Source of the DNA: Margaritispora aquatica
Taxonomy: Eukaryota > Ascomycota > Leotiomycetes > Helotiales > Discinellaceae
Direction of reading: 5' to 3'
NCBI GenBank assembly: GCA_007644065.1
Contig: VJWN01000025.1
Coordinates: 71,927-135,926 of the forward strand
DNA: 64,000 nt
The notes beneath the pieces are model-generated. The model was not told the origin of the DNA. It was given only the letters and a program-made list of their open reading frames with translations, and did not search any database. Shown here piece by piece: positions 1 through 11,982 of the stretch; position 1 is the first letter of the stretch; the number at the start of each line of letters is the position of its first letter. The position numbers were made by a program, and so were the translations under genes.

Positions 1-203
1 TCCCTGAAGTTCTCAACTGCCGCGAGTACATGCAGGCAGTCCTCACATCCTGCTTTTCTTGCCTGATGATAATCCTTTATGGACTTCACGCTTTGAGCTA
101 TCGTTCGATCGTAGAAAGTTTGCGGCCAAATAGGACATCCCCAATATGATTTCTCTTCCCCGGTGAGATCGGAGGCCATCGCTAGATTCAATAATGTCAG
201 CAT
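1..203 (-). CDS. 5' end of an unidentified gene, cut by the window edge
   Basis: The reverse strand holds an open frame running off the left edge. ATG codons are at 203 (start MLTLLNLAMASD) and 179 (start MASDLTGEEKSYWGCPIWPQ); I cannot choose between them. The peptide continues with a segment containing HQARKAGCEDCLHVLAAVEN. That Gly-Cys-x-x-Cys-x-x-Leu spacing followed by a hydrophobic helix is common near the N-terminus of fungal HET-type proteins, where a cysteine pair precedes the HET domain. This is only a resemblance and the HET domain itself would lie outside the window. Another open frame on the same strand (43-228) reads as low-quality sequence and is probably a shadow. Seen: an open frame with plausible amino-acid composition. 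Inferred: that it is a real gene. Confidence 0.45.
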   Translation of the reverse strand, partial: MLTLLNLAMASDLTGEEKSYWGCPIWPQTFYDRTIAQSVKSIKDYHQARKAGCEDCLHVLAAVENFR

Positions 204-843
204 GTTGATATCTTGAGCGAAATGCCAAGCTTCAGACGGATGTACTCTTACCTACTTGAAGCAGCTCGATAACTTTGCCTCGCTGAAAAGATCCAGGTTT
301 TGGGTCTATTATGTAAAACTTTGTCTCGCCTTAGCTTTCAGAGAAGCAAGAAATCAGTTTCCAAATTGGAGTTCGACCACTTCACAAGAATAGAATGGAA
401 CCTACCTTACCTTAAGTAACGCCTTGATCACGTGGTGCTCCCAATGTAGCAGTGACCATTCCGACCCTCAATCTCAACTACTATTGTTCAGTTAGGTACT
501 GAAGGTATGGAATGGAAAGCCAAGCTAAGAAAACTCGTCGAGAGTCGCTTTTGCAATGTAGAATGACCTACTTTATATATGTCGAACTTATTTGATGTAC
601 TTATTGGACTTACAAGACAAACCATAGTGGTTAAAGCACTCAACGAAGATGATAAACGTGATGCATCAGCTACGTTTCAAGCTAACGAAATTCGAACGAG
701 CTTCTTTAGTAATATAAGAGTAAGGCCACGCTTAGGCTAACCAAAAATCAAATGCGCCATCGACATCCGTCCTGGGTATAAACAATCCCTCAAAGCCATA
801 TTCCCATGACCATCTCCAAATTCATAAATTCATCACCACGATC
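204..843. other. intergenic, no gene seen
   Basis: AT-rich stretch between the partial gene at the left edge and the 3' end of the copper ATPase. It contains a CACGTG E-box core near 430 and short runs of AGGTA/TACCT-type sequence around 400-510. No conserved reading frame was found. Confidence 0.6.
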
Positions 844-3800
844 TCATACGATCTCTCCTTCATCCCCAATCACCTGCACTTTCACCTGAAACCCCAACCA
901 AGGAATCCTGCTCCTCAACGATAGACTACTCAATACCACGCTGATAGAACTCGCCGCCATAGCCAAACTCGCCCACACAGGATCAAGCCTAACATGCTTC
1001 CCATGACTGACGATTGGGTACAGAACTCCAGCTGCAACTGGCAGTGCTGTCATGTTATATATTAATGCCCAACCGAAATTAAACTTGATGCGCCTGAAGA
1101 CAAATTTGCTTAAATCGAGCAAAGTGATGAGTGCATTCAAATTGCTGGAGACGAGAACAAATTCTGCGGAGGAGATAGCAATATCGGATCCAGAACCAAT
1201 GGCAATGCCTACGTCAGCTGTGGTAAGAGCGGGAGAGTCGTTGATTCCATCGCCGACCATGGCTACCAATGCTCGCCTGTCGGAATGCTCACTGCCAGAC
1301 GAATTTCTCGACTTGAGAGATCTTTGTAGATACCGAATCTTCTCCGCTTTTTGACTTGGCAGTACTCCAGCAATGATGTTGCTTGAGTGTATGCCAAGCT
1401 GAGATCCTATTGCATTGGCTGTAATCTGATTGTCACCAGAGAGCATCCAGACGTCCGTTCCACGCTGTTGCAGAGCACAAATAATACCCTTCGACTCTGG
1501 GCGAACAGGGTCAGAGATCGCGAAGATAGCTGTAAGCTGCCAAGCCAGCTCTGAAGTATGGATAGCTGCCAGAGCGACAGACTTCCCTTCTGCCTTCCAG
1601 GAGTCTAATGTAGCCTGGGCTTCAATGGAAATAGAGGCTTCATGATTTAAGAGTAAAAGCTCGTTACCGATGATAACCTCGATCTTCTCCGAAGAACCAT
1701 GATATGAGCCCTTGAGCCCTTGTCCTGGAATTTCCTCGACGTCTTCCACTGCTAGGCCACTGACGTTTCTAGCTGTACAAAATGAGACAAGAGCTTTTGC
1801 AATTGTGTGACTACTGTTCCCCTCCATTGCCACAACTAATCCAAGAACCAGATGTTCATGTGGAGGTTCGACAGGGCGAATGGAGATTTCCTTGCCTGCA
1901 CCGTGGGCAAAGACATGATGATCAGTAACAGCAGGCTCTCCACCAACTGTTAACGTCCCTGTTTTGTCAAACACAATACAGTCGAGCTTGCTAGCTTTCT
2001 CGAATGCTTCACCACCCCCCTTGACCAGAATTCCATACTTTGCAGCAAGGCCGCCACCAACAAACAATGCAGTTGGCGCAGCCAATGCAAGACCACAAGG
2101 GCATGCCACAACAAAAACAGCGATAGCAAATTGGAGGGACCAGACAACCCATCCGCCGCTCTCGGACCCAAGATAATTATCTGGTAGAGTACCGGAAATG
2201 CCCAGCAAAAGCCATACAACCCAGATAAGAATAGCGAGTAAAGTAATCAATGGTACAAAGTAGCTTGTTAGTTTGTCGGCAATTCGCTCCATGGGTGCAC
2301 GTTTGGTTTGTCCTTCACGCACAGCCTTCACGATCTGATCTAACATAGATGATCCAGCTAAACCAGTTATCTTCATCGACACTGAAGGACCCTTGTTGAC
2401 CGTACCAGAAAACAGTTCGTCACCAACAGTCTTCTTGACGAGTTTTGCTTCGCCAGTAAGACTTGACTCATCAAATCTTGTTTCGCCGCGCACGACCATG
2501 CCATCACATGGTGGCGAGGCACCATGAGGGACTCGAACTGTATCTTCGAATTCAAGTAGATCAACTTTCACAGGTACAAACTTTTCCACTGATATGTCGT
2601 CGGATGTTCGAGCTCCATCTATTGAGTCCTTGATAGAGTCCTGTGAGCTTGGCTCGCCTGACACAAGGAGTAATGCCTCAGTAGGTCTTAATTTCCCTAG
2701 CATAGTGACAGCATCACCGGTTTTGGACTTGCTGTAGGCCTCAATGAGACGCCCAATAAGGAGAAAGAGGGTTAAAAATACGACGGAATCGAAATAGAAG
2801 GAGCTTTCGTCTGGCATCATAGGTGGATTAATCCCAGCAGCTATCAATTGGGCGACAGAGGAAATGTATGAGATGGAAGTGCCCAGAGACATAAGCATAT
2901 TCATGCTCCCAAATCGATAGAAGCGTCGCAGAAATGGCGCTGTACTTCCGGGTTTCCACAAAGCTCGAAGTTCCTTGAGGGCTCGAATGTGGAAGACATC
3001 AGCGCAGAGGAAGTAGACTGGGGTGGCAAGAATGAATAAAGCCCACTGGGCTCTGCTCACACCTGCTCGTAAAGGGTGCATGAGGAATTGTCGACCGGCG
3101 TTATTTGACGAAACTAGGCTCATGAAAACGATGCCAATAATCAGAGTAGGAATGGCAATTATGAATGTGAGAAGCACACGGATCAAGATCCGTTGCTGCT
3201 CTTGTGAATGTATCTTTCTAGATCTTTCTTCCAATGTCGGAGGATGATAGATAGAGGCTTGGATAGCAGGATCTGCCAAAGATATGGCCCGAAGAATGTC
3301 TCGAATGGTAAATTGAGGTACGATCGGGGTGTATGTGACTGTAATAATCGGGTCCTCTAGGCTGGCAGCTTTCTCAACCTGCATCCGATCCCCAAAATTC
3401 CCCAGTGCTGTGTTAATTCGTCCTGGACAGTGCTCGCAGTACATGCCATCGAGCTTGATCTCAACAGTCCTCCGCCGGCATTGCGTCTTGGAAGCTGCAA
3501 GAGTTCGCAGATCAACGACGTCGTCAACGACTGCATCGAAGCCAATATCCTCAATGCTCTCCACCAACTCCTCCTTGCGTTCCTCTCCAAGAAAGTCTAC
3601 GGTTGCGCTGTTCGAGATGAGATTCACAACCACTTCCTTGATCCAATCCTTCTTCTCCAATTCGTTCTTGATTGTGCCAGCACATGCCGCGCATGTCATT
3701 CCACCGATAGCCAAAGAGGCTCGATATCTGCCGTGAGATTCTTCGGAGTCAACAACCACAAGAGGCAGTGGTTCGGAGACTGCGCGCATTGCATCCTGAG

Positions 3801-4251
3801 GATCGACGGAATCTGCAGGGAGCTTTCTGTTATCGGCGGCTTCGAGGCGACATACTTCACAGTTCTGAAGGTGCCGGTTTCGAAGTTTTGTATTGGCATC
3901 TTGTGAGCTTCGAGAATCTCCTTCAAGCTTGCGCAACAATCGATCTAGGTATCTCAATTCGTTCTTCCCCTCGTGCGATGCGCCATCCGTTAGATAGTTC
4001 CTTGTCCCATGGAAGGTATCATCGGAAATTTCGAAGCCTGCAGCTTCCAAAGCCCTTTGAATCTTCTTGACAGATAGTGAAGCATCGTGTTTAACGGTAA
4101 CCACAGAGTTAACAAGAGATGGTGACACAGACACTGGTCGAGGCTTAAGGGCGTACAAAGTTTCCTGTATATGGGAAACACATGAAGGACAATGGAGATT
4201 CGAAAGAACAAGTGAGCTCGTGATGAGGCTCGAGCTTGAAGTTGTAGCCAT
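844..4251 (-). CDS. copper-transporting P1B-type ATPase
   Basis: Single-exon 1135-aa protein predicted to pump Cu(I) across a membrane using ATP. Three heavy-metal-associated segments come first: LHCPSCVSHIQ near residue 20, GGMTCAACAGTIKNEL near 185, and a third with LDGMYCEHC near 270. They are followed by eight predicted membrane segments. Visible P-type motifs are the ion-binding CPC in VACPCGLALAAPTALF, the actuator SSLTGEA, the phosphorylation loop DKTGTLT, the nucleotide-site SSHTIAKAL and hinge GDGINDSPAL. The start is set at ATG 4251 (MATTSSSSLI) because the frame upstream has no ATG and looks non-coding. The family includes Ccc2-like Golgi pumps and CrpA-like detoxifying exporters. 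The large N-terminus with an unusual CPSC first domain does not settle which one this is. Confidence 0.93.
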   Translation of the reverse strand: MATTSSSSLITSSLVLSNLHCPSCVSHIQETLYALKPRPVSVSPSLVNSVVTVKHDASLSVKKIQRALEAAGFEISDDTFHGTRNYLTDGASHEGKNELRYLDRLLRKLEGDSRSSQDANTKLRNRHLQNCEVCRLEAADNRKLPADSVDPQDAMRAVSEPLPLVVVDSEESHGRYRASLAIGGMTCAACAGTIKNELEKKDWIKEVVVNLISNSATVDFLGEERKEELVESIEDIGFDAVVDDVVDLRTLAASKTQCRRRTVEIKLDGMYCEHCPGRINTALGNFGDRMQVEKAASLEDPIITVTYTPIVPQFTIRDILRAISLADPAIQASIYHPPTLEERSRKIHSQEQQRILIRVLLTFIIAIPTLIIGIVFMSLVSSNNAGRQFLMHPLRAGVSRAQWALFILATPVYFLCADVFHIRALKELRALWKPGSTAPFLRRFYRFGSMNMLMSLGTSISYISSVAQLIAAGINPPMMPDESSFYFDSVVFLTLFLLIGRLIEAYSKSKTGDAVTMLGKLRPTEALLLVSGEPSSQDSIKDSIDGARTSDDISVEKFVPVKVDLLEFEDTVRVPHGASPPCDGMVVRGETRFDESSLTGEAKLVKKTVGDELFSGTVNKGPSVSMKITGLAGSSMLDQIVKAVREGQTKRAPMERIADKLTSYFVPLITLLAILIWVVWLLLGISGTLPDNYLGSESGGWVVWSLQFAIAVFVVACPCGLALAAPTALFVGGGLAAKYGILVKGGGEAFEKASKLDCIVFDKTGTLTVGGEPAVTDHHVFAHGAGKEISIRPVEPPHEHLVLGLVVAMEGNSSHTIAKALVSFCTARNVSGLAVEDVEEIPGQGLKGSYHGSSEKIEVIIGNELLLLNHEASISIEAQATLDSWKAEGKSVALAAIHTSELAWQLTAIFAISDPVRPESKGIICALQQRGTDVWMLSGDNQITANAIGSQLGIHSSNIIAGVLPSQKAEKIRYLQRSLKSRNSSGSEHSDRRALVAMVGDGINDSPALTTADVGIAIGSGSDIAISSAEFVLVSSNLNALITLLDLSKFVFRRIKFNFGWALIYNMTALPVAAGVLYPIVSHGKHVRLDPVWASLAMAASSISVVLSSLSLRSRIPWLGFQVKVQVIGDEGEIV

Positions 4252-5259
4252 GTTTGAACCTATTCTTGTAATGCGGTCTTGATGATTGACAACAGGAAAA
4301 TGAGGCGGAAGCAATGTACTTAAACAAGAGAAATCGAATGCGAGAAAGGGAAAGAGAGAGAGAATGATGACGAGATCATCGTACTTACTGTTTGTCACGG
4401 TTGCGTCTCTTTCGCGTTGGATGATCCATTCCTGAGATTGTGTGGAATGGTTGTGGAGTTGGGATGTGGCAAAATCAAGCACAAATCTCGCATTATCTGA
4501 TCCGGACTTTTCCCATATGGGAAATATCCGCTGATTACACCATCACTGAAACAGAACAGTGCAATAGCTTTTGTTCCATAATGTAAAACAATACTACTCT
4601 TTGCGTGTTCTATTTTCAATTGATATTAGGAATTGTTGCTTAGATGAGTAAAATAAGTACTAGATATTTCTTAGTAGTACATCATCCGATAGCCATTTGA
4701 TTGTTCTTGTGGGCTGGTCATTAATTTACATAACTCCAGTATCAATTATGTGAGAATAGAGAAGTATTGAAATAAAATCTATCTTAGGTAGTAGGATATA
4801 TTGGAAGGAATACGATTGTGTAGAGTGTCAATCAAAAATGTAAGATTACTGTTCGCTAAGCAAAGGGAGCCGAGATGGCTAGGCAAATGGTAGGCTACTA
4901 GAAATGAATTGAAGAGTTTCACCACCTGTGGATGCCGAACGTATCTTTAGCATCGAAAGGAGAGATACAAGTGCAGCGATTACACAGGCAAGGCAAGAGG
5001 TTGTACAGAAGTCAGAGCATCTAGCAGAATAGACACGGGTACCACATTTTCGTAGATTCCGAGAACATTCTGGCAACGCTAACCACCCTTCTGAATACAA
5101 TTTATGTCTCAGGCCTTCCCTCACTTCAGACGATTTCAGCTTGCACTACCAGAACAAATATATATTGCCATTTCATCTATCAATCATATTTGATGCTTTA
5201 GAAGCAACAGCTTTCTGACTTCCAGTGAGTCGTAAGTGTGATAACAGAATGTCTTCCCG
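4252..5259. other. intergenic, no gene seen
   Basis: Upstream region of the copper ATPase plus the 3' flank of the MFS transporter. The part at 4252-4480 stays open in the ATPase frame but lacks an ATG and is pyrimidine/purine biased, as expected of a 5' UTR. An 81-codon open frame at 4879-5124 (-) starts without ATG and has no recognisable features. Confidence 0.6.
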
Positions 5260-7122
5260 TCAATCAATTTTGGTACCTTCAACATGGGAGAAGTCCTTTT
5301 CGAGCTTCGATTCTTCATCGTTGACACGCTCTCTTGCTGCCTTCTTCTCGTCCCGCCTCTCCAGATATTGTCCGAGTGTAAACAGGGCCCAGACCATGAA
5401 AATAAAGACGAGATCTGTTGCGTAACCTTTCTTCCATCGGGGTGCTAAAAATTAATTAGAAGTGCGTTCCCACAGATATAGATCGACTACTCACCTTCCA
5501 CGGCGGGGAAAACGGCGATCGGGAATCCTGCATTCAAGCCCCAACCAAAGGTCAACTGCATATAATTAGCGCTAGTTAAGAGGAGGTTCATAGTTGGTCT
5601 TACCATCGCTCCCGTTGTGAAAGCCCTTGCCTCGGCATCGTCTCTCAGGATGCGGTTGACCCACGGAATCAAAATCGGTGTTACTGGCGCGGTGAATCCG
5701 AACAGGTAGAAGGATAGGACTTCAAATAAAATCAGTACGGCGATAATAAATCTAGGAGAACCTCTTACACTTCAATGCGATCGGGATATTCCAAATCAAC
5801 AAACACAAGCAAGCAAACAGCAATATCGCTTGATTGATACTAATGATAACCCAGAGCGGATAAAGCATGCATAAAGAGGTAAGTAGAAGCGTCGAAACAA
5901 TGGAAATAGCCGATACACCTGTTGGTATCGTGTTAATTTGAGGGACTGTCCAGTGTGCTCCAGCTGTCTTTTCGCTCTTGAGCCAAAGACCCATCTGGCC
6001 ATTAGGATAGCCTGAGGAGAGGAAGCTATGTACACTTTATTAGCCTTTCTCGACCTCAAGTGGAATGTATACATACAACGTGTAGGTGAGGACGGCGATG
6101 TAAAAATGCCAATTAGTAAACAATCTTTTCAGCATTGCCACGACTTTCGTCTTGCTGAAATTCACACTATCTTCCATTCCCTCTTCATTCATTCGTTTCT
6201 TCGCAAGCTGGTATTGATCAGGAGTCAACCACCAAGGTTTTCCGCTAGCAGGCAAGCCGGGGAAGATGAAGTATCCTGCGATGGCAATCGGCAGGCTGAT
6301 ACAGCCGTCAATAATGAACAACCATCTCCATCCCGCCATGCCATTCACTCCATTTAGGTTGGTATATGCAGCAGCTTGCATATAGCCTCCAAACATAACT
6401 CCAGCATTATTGCAAACATACCAGACACCTGCGCGCTTGTAAAGCTCGTCGGGACGGTACCATGAGGATAAAACATAGAGGGAACCAGATGCGACGGGAG
6501 TTTCTAAAACTCCAAGCAGAAATCGAGTACCATATATTGTTTGGGCGTTTTGCATTCGGCTCTGAGTGAAGGTAAGGATGGACCACGCCACTTCACAGGA
6601 TGGAATGAAGTAGCGTGCCAAATGAGGTCGTGATAGGATGAGAAGCGAAGGTATCTGGAAAACCAGGTAGCCAATGTTATAGAAGGTGCCAAATAATGAG
6701 TACCTATGGCAGTATCAGATATCCAGAGCATTTCGACAAGAATTTGACCTCAACTTACTGGTTGCCGTTCAAGTGGAGTGCCTCTTTCATTCCTGACACA
6801 TACGCATTGTTGATATTGGACTGATCCAACCATTTCAGAAAGACTGCGCGAGCTGTTAGTGAGTCTCGCTTATACAGACTCAGCAGCACTTACACATAAC
6901 ACCACATACCGGCAGCAGAAAGCAGTCTAGCTTGAAGACTGTTCGCTTCTCCAAATCAGAGTAGCTGCTTGGGTACCAATCGACCATGTATTTGAGCAAT
7001 CCCAGGAAAGATCTCGACTTAGTGGTCGCAGGACTCACTACTATCTCAGGAGTAGGCTCATTGACCACAACAGGCTCATCACCACCGATGGCAACATGAT
7101 GATGATTGACAGCGTGTGACAT
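5260..7122 (-). CDS. MFS anion transporter, DAL5/Liz1 (ACS) family
   Basis: Multi-exon gene, about 500 aa, for a plasma-membrane proton symporter of the anion:cation symporter family. ATG is at 7122. Exon 1 ends in [15 protein letters not shown] and, after an intron beginning gtaagtgctg, continues [20 protein letters not shown], a hallmark of this family. Later exons give [19 protein letters not shown], the [12 protein letters not shown] loop and [13 protein letters not shown]. The last exon reads [20 protein letters not shown] and stops at TGA 5260-5262. The overall pattern resembles fungal pantothenate transporters (Liz1/Fen2), but the family also carries allantoate, nicotinate and other organic anions. 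It shares a 188-bp divergent promoter with the Zn2Cys6 regulator and lies beside GH88 and DUF2264, so uptake of a uronic-acid-type product is an attractive inference. Confidence 0.88.
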
Positions 7123-7310
7123 GATGGAGGTTTTGATTGGTCAAAATTCAATTTCGTTGCCTACAAGCGAAGCTGAGAGATTGAACATCTTCGGAATAAA
7201 AGTGCGCCTAGAATATTATTATATTAACCAAGACACTCATAACAATCAGGCAAAGAAGCCATGAGTTGCGGGGGAGTCTGGGGTCAAAGCGGGGTCTGGG
7301 GAATATTGAC
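7123..7310. promoter_or_regulatory. shared divergent promoter: transporter and Zn2Cys6 regulator
   Basis: Only 188 bp separate the two start codons, so both genes must be driven from this space. The regulator side carries an imperfect direct repeat: GCGGGG..GTCTGGGG occurs at about 7268-7283 and again as GCGGGGTCTGGGG at about 7289-7301. The CGG triplets in it fit the half-site preference of Zn2Cys6 proteins. Autoregulation is an inference. Confidence 0.5.
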
Positions 7311-10307
7311 ATGGGCATCGGGGTAAGCATGCCCGAGACTTCGTCCAACTTTCCGATAGATCCAACTTCAACAATAACAACCTTTTTTAATCCAAAAAAC
7401 GAAGCATACGACCCTTGCTGGTCATCATCTAACACTTTCATGTCCCAGCTGCAGCCTTTAGATCCGCTGGTTGATGTGGCCCAACCAGGTCCAGCGGGAA
7501 ACAGTTCAGATAGAATCAGACATCCGATTCGTGAAGATGAGAGCCCGGCTTGCCTATCGTGCCGAAAAAGAAAATTGAAATGCTCCCGTGAAAGTCCGAC
7601 TTGCTCACAGTGTGCTAGAATAGGTACCGTCATTGATGTCCGCTCTACTGAACCCGATTAACACGCTTTGGCAGGATGCAATTGTAAATATGAGCGACGA
7701 GACAAGCCTGGTATCAAAAGTGGTGCGATTGAAGCCCTGAATCAACGTCTAGGTGTGTTTGTAACTCATTAGCCGAGATCCACTTGAAGTATGAGCTAAT
7801 AGGGGTAGAGGTGCTCGAGAAAATCCTTCTTGACAGCCAAGGCAATCAGAAAGCCAGAGGAAACGACCAAGGATGTGTATACCATGCATCACTATTGCTT
7901 GCAAAAGAACTTGAGCCTAAGACTGGTCTCATCGGTCGGATTTTGGAAAGTGGTGAGAGTGTTGGGCAAGGCATCCAGGCTTGTGCAGACACAAATTCAA
8001 CTTCGAAGAGCGCATCAGAAACACTTGAGAATAATACACCTTCTCGGAAGCGCAAGCGTAACGGGTCTATTAGTCGAACTGTGGTAGTTGTTCATGACAA
8101 CGAAAATTTGAGCTCCTTGCCACTACCTGAGATCTTAAACGCTATTGTCGATGCGTATTTCTCTAGCACACATCATTGGATTCCCTTTCTTCACCCATTT
8201 CGTTTTAGAAAAGATGTTGCAAATCCCCACAAACGGCCACGGCTAGAGCTTATTTTGCACGCAATGGTGTATGCCTCTATGCATCGCTTAAATCCCGAAA
8301 GTGGCAATATGAGCCAAGCAGAAGTCGAGCATCAAGTAGAACTTTCTAGAAAGATAGTCATGCTTAATGCTCTAGATCATTTGAACATCGAAAACGTGCA
8401 AGCGTTGATCATCATAGCTTTTACCTCTGTAAGTTTGCCTCACCAATCGCTGCCAGCACAGAAGCACAGAAGCACTGACGAAGATTTGAAGATTGTCAAT
8501 GGACAAGTTGAAAAATCATGGTCCATAATCGGATCCTTGACTCGCACTGTGGGCTATTTGCAGCTTACTGTTGAACCTGACGCACTACAGGAAGGTTCAT
8601 TGTCGACTCCGCTTTCCCTAATAGACAATCCCACAGATTGGACAGAGTCTGAAGATCGAAGGAGGGTATTTTGGAACGTGTTTCTGTTAGACAGGTAAGT
8701 TCTTCGATCACGAACAATGAATTATGCTCATATTATACAGATTTTGTTCTATCACTACCGGGTAAACAGATTCCCTCCTTTCTCATAGGCACTCACTAAA
8801 ATAATGAGCAGTTGGAGTACGAGCTTGACATCAGATGATGTACATCGCCGGCTTCCTTGCGATGGCGAGCTCTGGCACAAAGAGACTCCAGCACTAACGC
8901 CGTACTTTGGAATCTGGAACAAGGCTGCTGCTAAGATTGGAAACTCTGTAGCTTACATCCCAGCGCATTATCCAACATCCGAGCGTGAGACAGATCACAG
9001 AAGTCCTACAGTATCATCAGCAACTGGATCAGTCGATACATCAAAACTTGGTGCCTTTGCATACTGTATCGAAGCTACAGAGTCTTTGAGTCAAGTAACA
9101 TCATTCTTCTTGCAGCAAAAAGTCAATTTTCGTGATACGAAAGAGTTCAGCAGTTGGCTTACTAGATTTAAAGAGTTGGATTTACGACTTGTTCAGTAGG
9201 CTATCAAATTATCTATCTTTCCTCGTCTTTTTGCTAATTTTATGGTAGTTGGAAGATGTTCCTCCCTCAGAAATGGAAGGACTCCAACGTCTCTCAAGAC
9301 ACGGCTCTTATCAATATGGATCCGAATCTCACACTTGCTCATATAACTCATAACACTTCAATGATACTACTACATCAACACATAGCATACCCTCCGTCTG
9401 ATTGGAATGGTTTAATCAGACTTCCAAGTACATGCAGCGCAGATGTTTGTCAATCTGCAGCAATCGAAACGGCGTCTATTGGGCAGAAGTATTTGAAGAA
9501 CACCGAAATTGGGATACTAAGCAGTCAATTTGCATTATGCACTTTCGTGGCAGCGAGGATTCTTCTAGGTAGGTACTATTACTGTCTTGACTTGAGGGTT
9601 TCTACTTCTAACACATTACAGTTCACTGGCGCTTTTATGATACGTCCCTTGCCTCTGAGTACTATATTCTGCTCGGAAGCCTCGAACGAATGTCCGAACT
9701 CTGCTGTGGATCTACTAGATCATCAGAACAAGAAGACATGCCTCAATCAAAACTAGATCTAGCCGGCAAATACCTTCTACACTTGCAATATCTCCACCAA
9801 AAATGTTCAAATTTACCGTCCTTTAGATTTGATCCCAATTACGGCGGTCTTCTGCCCCCGCTCGCTTGTCCGCCTCCTTTAGCAGTTACACCCAATTCTC
9901 CAGGTACTCGACTAGGTGATTTAAATCATCTTGGACACTTAGCTCAATCTGAACAACATCCTACTAGTAATCCTGGAATGCTTCTTAGCAATGAAAGTGC
10001 CGGTATTCCCGTCTCAAATCAGTCACCAACTTCAGCGATATCTCCTCGCTCCCAAGGTCATGCTCGGCGTCCAACCGGACTTTCACCAACATGGTATAAC
10101 AACGTCAATACATCTGAAAATAAAGATACGGGTTCAGGAGTGCCCAATATGTACCAAGATATGAACGGAAATGCCAGTCATGATGCTGCGGGGTTGCTTG
10201 CGATGTCCAATCAGTTGATGGACCAGGAATTCCTCAACATGGATCGTGTCATCACGTTTGATGAGGTGGATTTCGCATTAGGGTTTGATCTTTGGAACTA
10301 TGCTTGA
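7311..10307 (+). CDS. Zn(II)2Cys6 transcription factor with fungal_trans domain
   Basis: Nuclear regulator of about 876 aa in eight exons: 7311-7623, 7675-7752, 7803-8428, 8492-8694, a 21-nt exon at 8741-8761, 8812-9195, 9249-9568 and 9622-10307. The binuclear zinc cluster begins [20 protein letters not shown] and is completed across the first intron by [13 protein letters not shown]. It is followed by the linker and coiled coil [18 protein letters not shown]. The middle-homology region is recognisable in the segments around [48 protein letters not shown] and [15 protein letters not shown]. The C-terminus ends in an acidic, activation-like tail ([16 protein letters not shown]). ATG 7329 is an alternative start. 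The position between the transporter and the GH88/DUF2264 pair suggests a pathway-specific regulator. The ligand is unknown. Confidence 0.9.
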
Positions 10308-10437
10308 TTAGAGGTTATGACGTCTTGCCAATAAAATAGGTGGAGGGAAGAAAAAATGTTCTATTGATTCCAAATCTGCAAGCATATATATGTGTGATAC
10401 CTTGCTTCTTGTTTTTTGTCTACAACCTCGCTCTAAT

Positions 10438-11982
10438 TCAGATCAAGCCCATCCTTAACAACTTGTTTCCCGCCTCCAGAAAGTAGTAATCAGCATAAAC
10501 CAAGCCGTGATCCATGTACCTTTTATGTGCATCCTCGTTGTTATTTGCTGTTGCATGCATCAAAATTCCATCCCAGTGACTACCCTCCTGTACATCTCTC
10601 ACAACGACTTCGTCCCCCTTGCTTCCCAAAGACGGCACAAACTCTGCTCTAAACGGCGACAAAGCCAGTGCATTTGTCTCCTTCATAATTCTCACCGCAG
10701 CATCCAAGAACCCCTTCGCTTCGTCGCCTCGATGCTCAGCAATGAGGATTTGATGTAGCTGTAAGAAGCCGTTCACAGCAATCACTCCCGCACTTGAATC
10801 CCGAGGTGGCGACGTGTCAAGGGGCGCATCAAAGTCCCAGAGCGGTACATAGGGATAACTCTCCACCTTTGAGGTTTCGAGTCTCTTGATGAAGTACTTC
10901 GACACTTGAATGGCAGCATGCAGAAACACGGGGTCATGCGTCCATCCATAAGTTTGGGTGAAACCCATCACAGCCCATGCTTGGCCTCGACTCCACGTTG
11001 ACCAGTCTCTATAGCCCTGGTTCGTCAGCTGATCCTTTATCTCGCCTGTTTTGGCGTCGAAGTTCAAGAGGTGGTATGTGGACCAGTCTTCTCGGACGAT
11101 TGTTTTCAATACCGTGTGGGCGTGGCGAGTGGCAATATCTATTAGTTTCTGGTGTCCTGTTTGGTGTCCAGCGTAGTACAGAAGGTCGAGATCTACACAG
11201 TAGTGTATCAGTACCTCAAATTATTAGGAATGAAAGCGAGCGGACGTACTACACATGCTATCTATGATGACAAGGAAGTCCTTCTCCATATCTGTGAATG
11301 AATACCTGTAGTTGATCGCTTGGTCCCAACTCCTAATTGCACCAACCGTCTCATCATATCTAGTAGCCAAGCTTTCCGCAGCCGTGATCACATTCTTCAA
11401 ACTCTCATAATTATTAGTAAGTTCCCAATCCGCACGAAGCGCTGGCTGGATGATGAAGCTCATATCGTGAGTGTCCGTTCTGGTCTCCATAGCTCGGATA
11501 GGTACAACCCATTCTCGACATAGCTGTAGAAGCTGCTTTTGAAACGCGAGACGATAGGCAGGCGGGATAGGTAGAGACTGGGGGAATTTCATGCTTCGCT
11601 CGAGCAGAGCATACATGCTTCCGGGAAAGAAACCACAGGTCCAGAAATCAGCTTCTCGGAGGGTGTAGTAGCTCGCCTTTGGCCCTGTGGTGGTGATGTA
11701 CTCCGGGTAATGAGTTGGGGGATTCTTCTAGAATGTTAGCGTTGTTGGTTTCTTATTGTATGTTTGGAGCAATACTTGTTTCGCTAAATCTCGGACTGCA
11801 ACTCTCCATATTTTGGCAACGACATTTTCTGTGAAGAGGTCTGCAAGCTCGATATCAAGTCTTGGTGAAACAGGCTCAGCTTCTAACGAGGTATTATTTG
11901 TCCCAGCAGTGGCACCTGGTTCCGACATAGTCTTCAAATTTGGTGTTGAGTCAACCAGTTTTGTCGCTAGCATTGAGCCCAT
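10438..11982 (-). CDS. GH88 unsaturated glucuronyl hydrolase
   Basis: Protein of 479 aa in three exons (11776-11982, 11250-11727, 10438-11192; introns of 48 and 57 nt) with an (alpha/alpha)6 glycosidase pattern. GH88 enzymes release 4,5-unsaturated glucuronic acid from the non-reducing end of oligosaccharides made by polysaccharide lyases. Family landmarks seen are LREADFWTCGFFPGSMYALL, the first catalytic-type Asp in THDMSF, the second in IIDSMCNLDLLYYA across intron 2, STWSRGQAWAVMGFTQTYGW, and DSSAGVIAVNGFLQL. No signal peptide is visible, so an intracellular role on imported di- or oligosaccharides is likely. ATG 11982 gives MGSMLATK; ATG 11928 (MSEPG) is an alternative. The gene faces DUF2264 across a shared promoter and converges with the regulator, whose stop is 130 bp away. 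Confidence 0.92.

Noticed and set aside
3329..4282. Several + strand frames of 70-158 codons
   Set aside because: They lie opposite the copper ATPase coding sequence and show no independent features.
4252..4482. Longer N-terminus for the copper ATPase
   Set aside because: The upstream frame begins with GTG, not ATG, and has no conserved residues; ATG 4251 directly precedes the first metal-binding domain.
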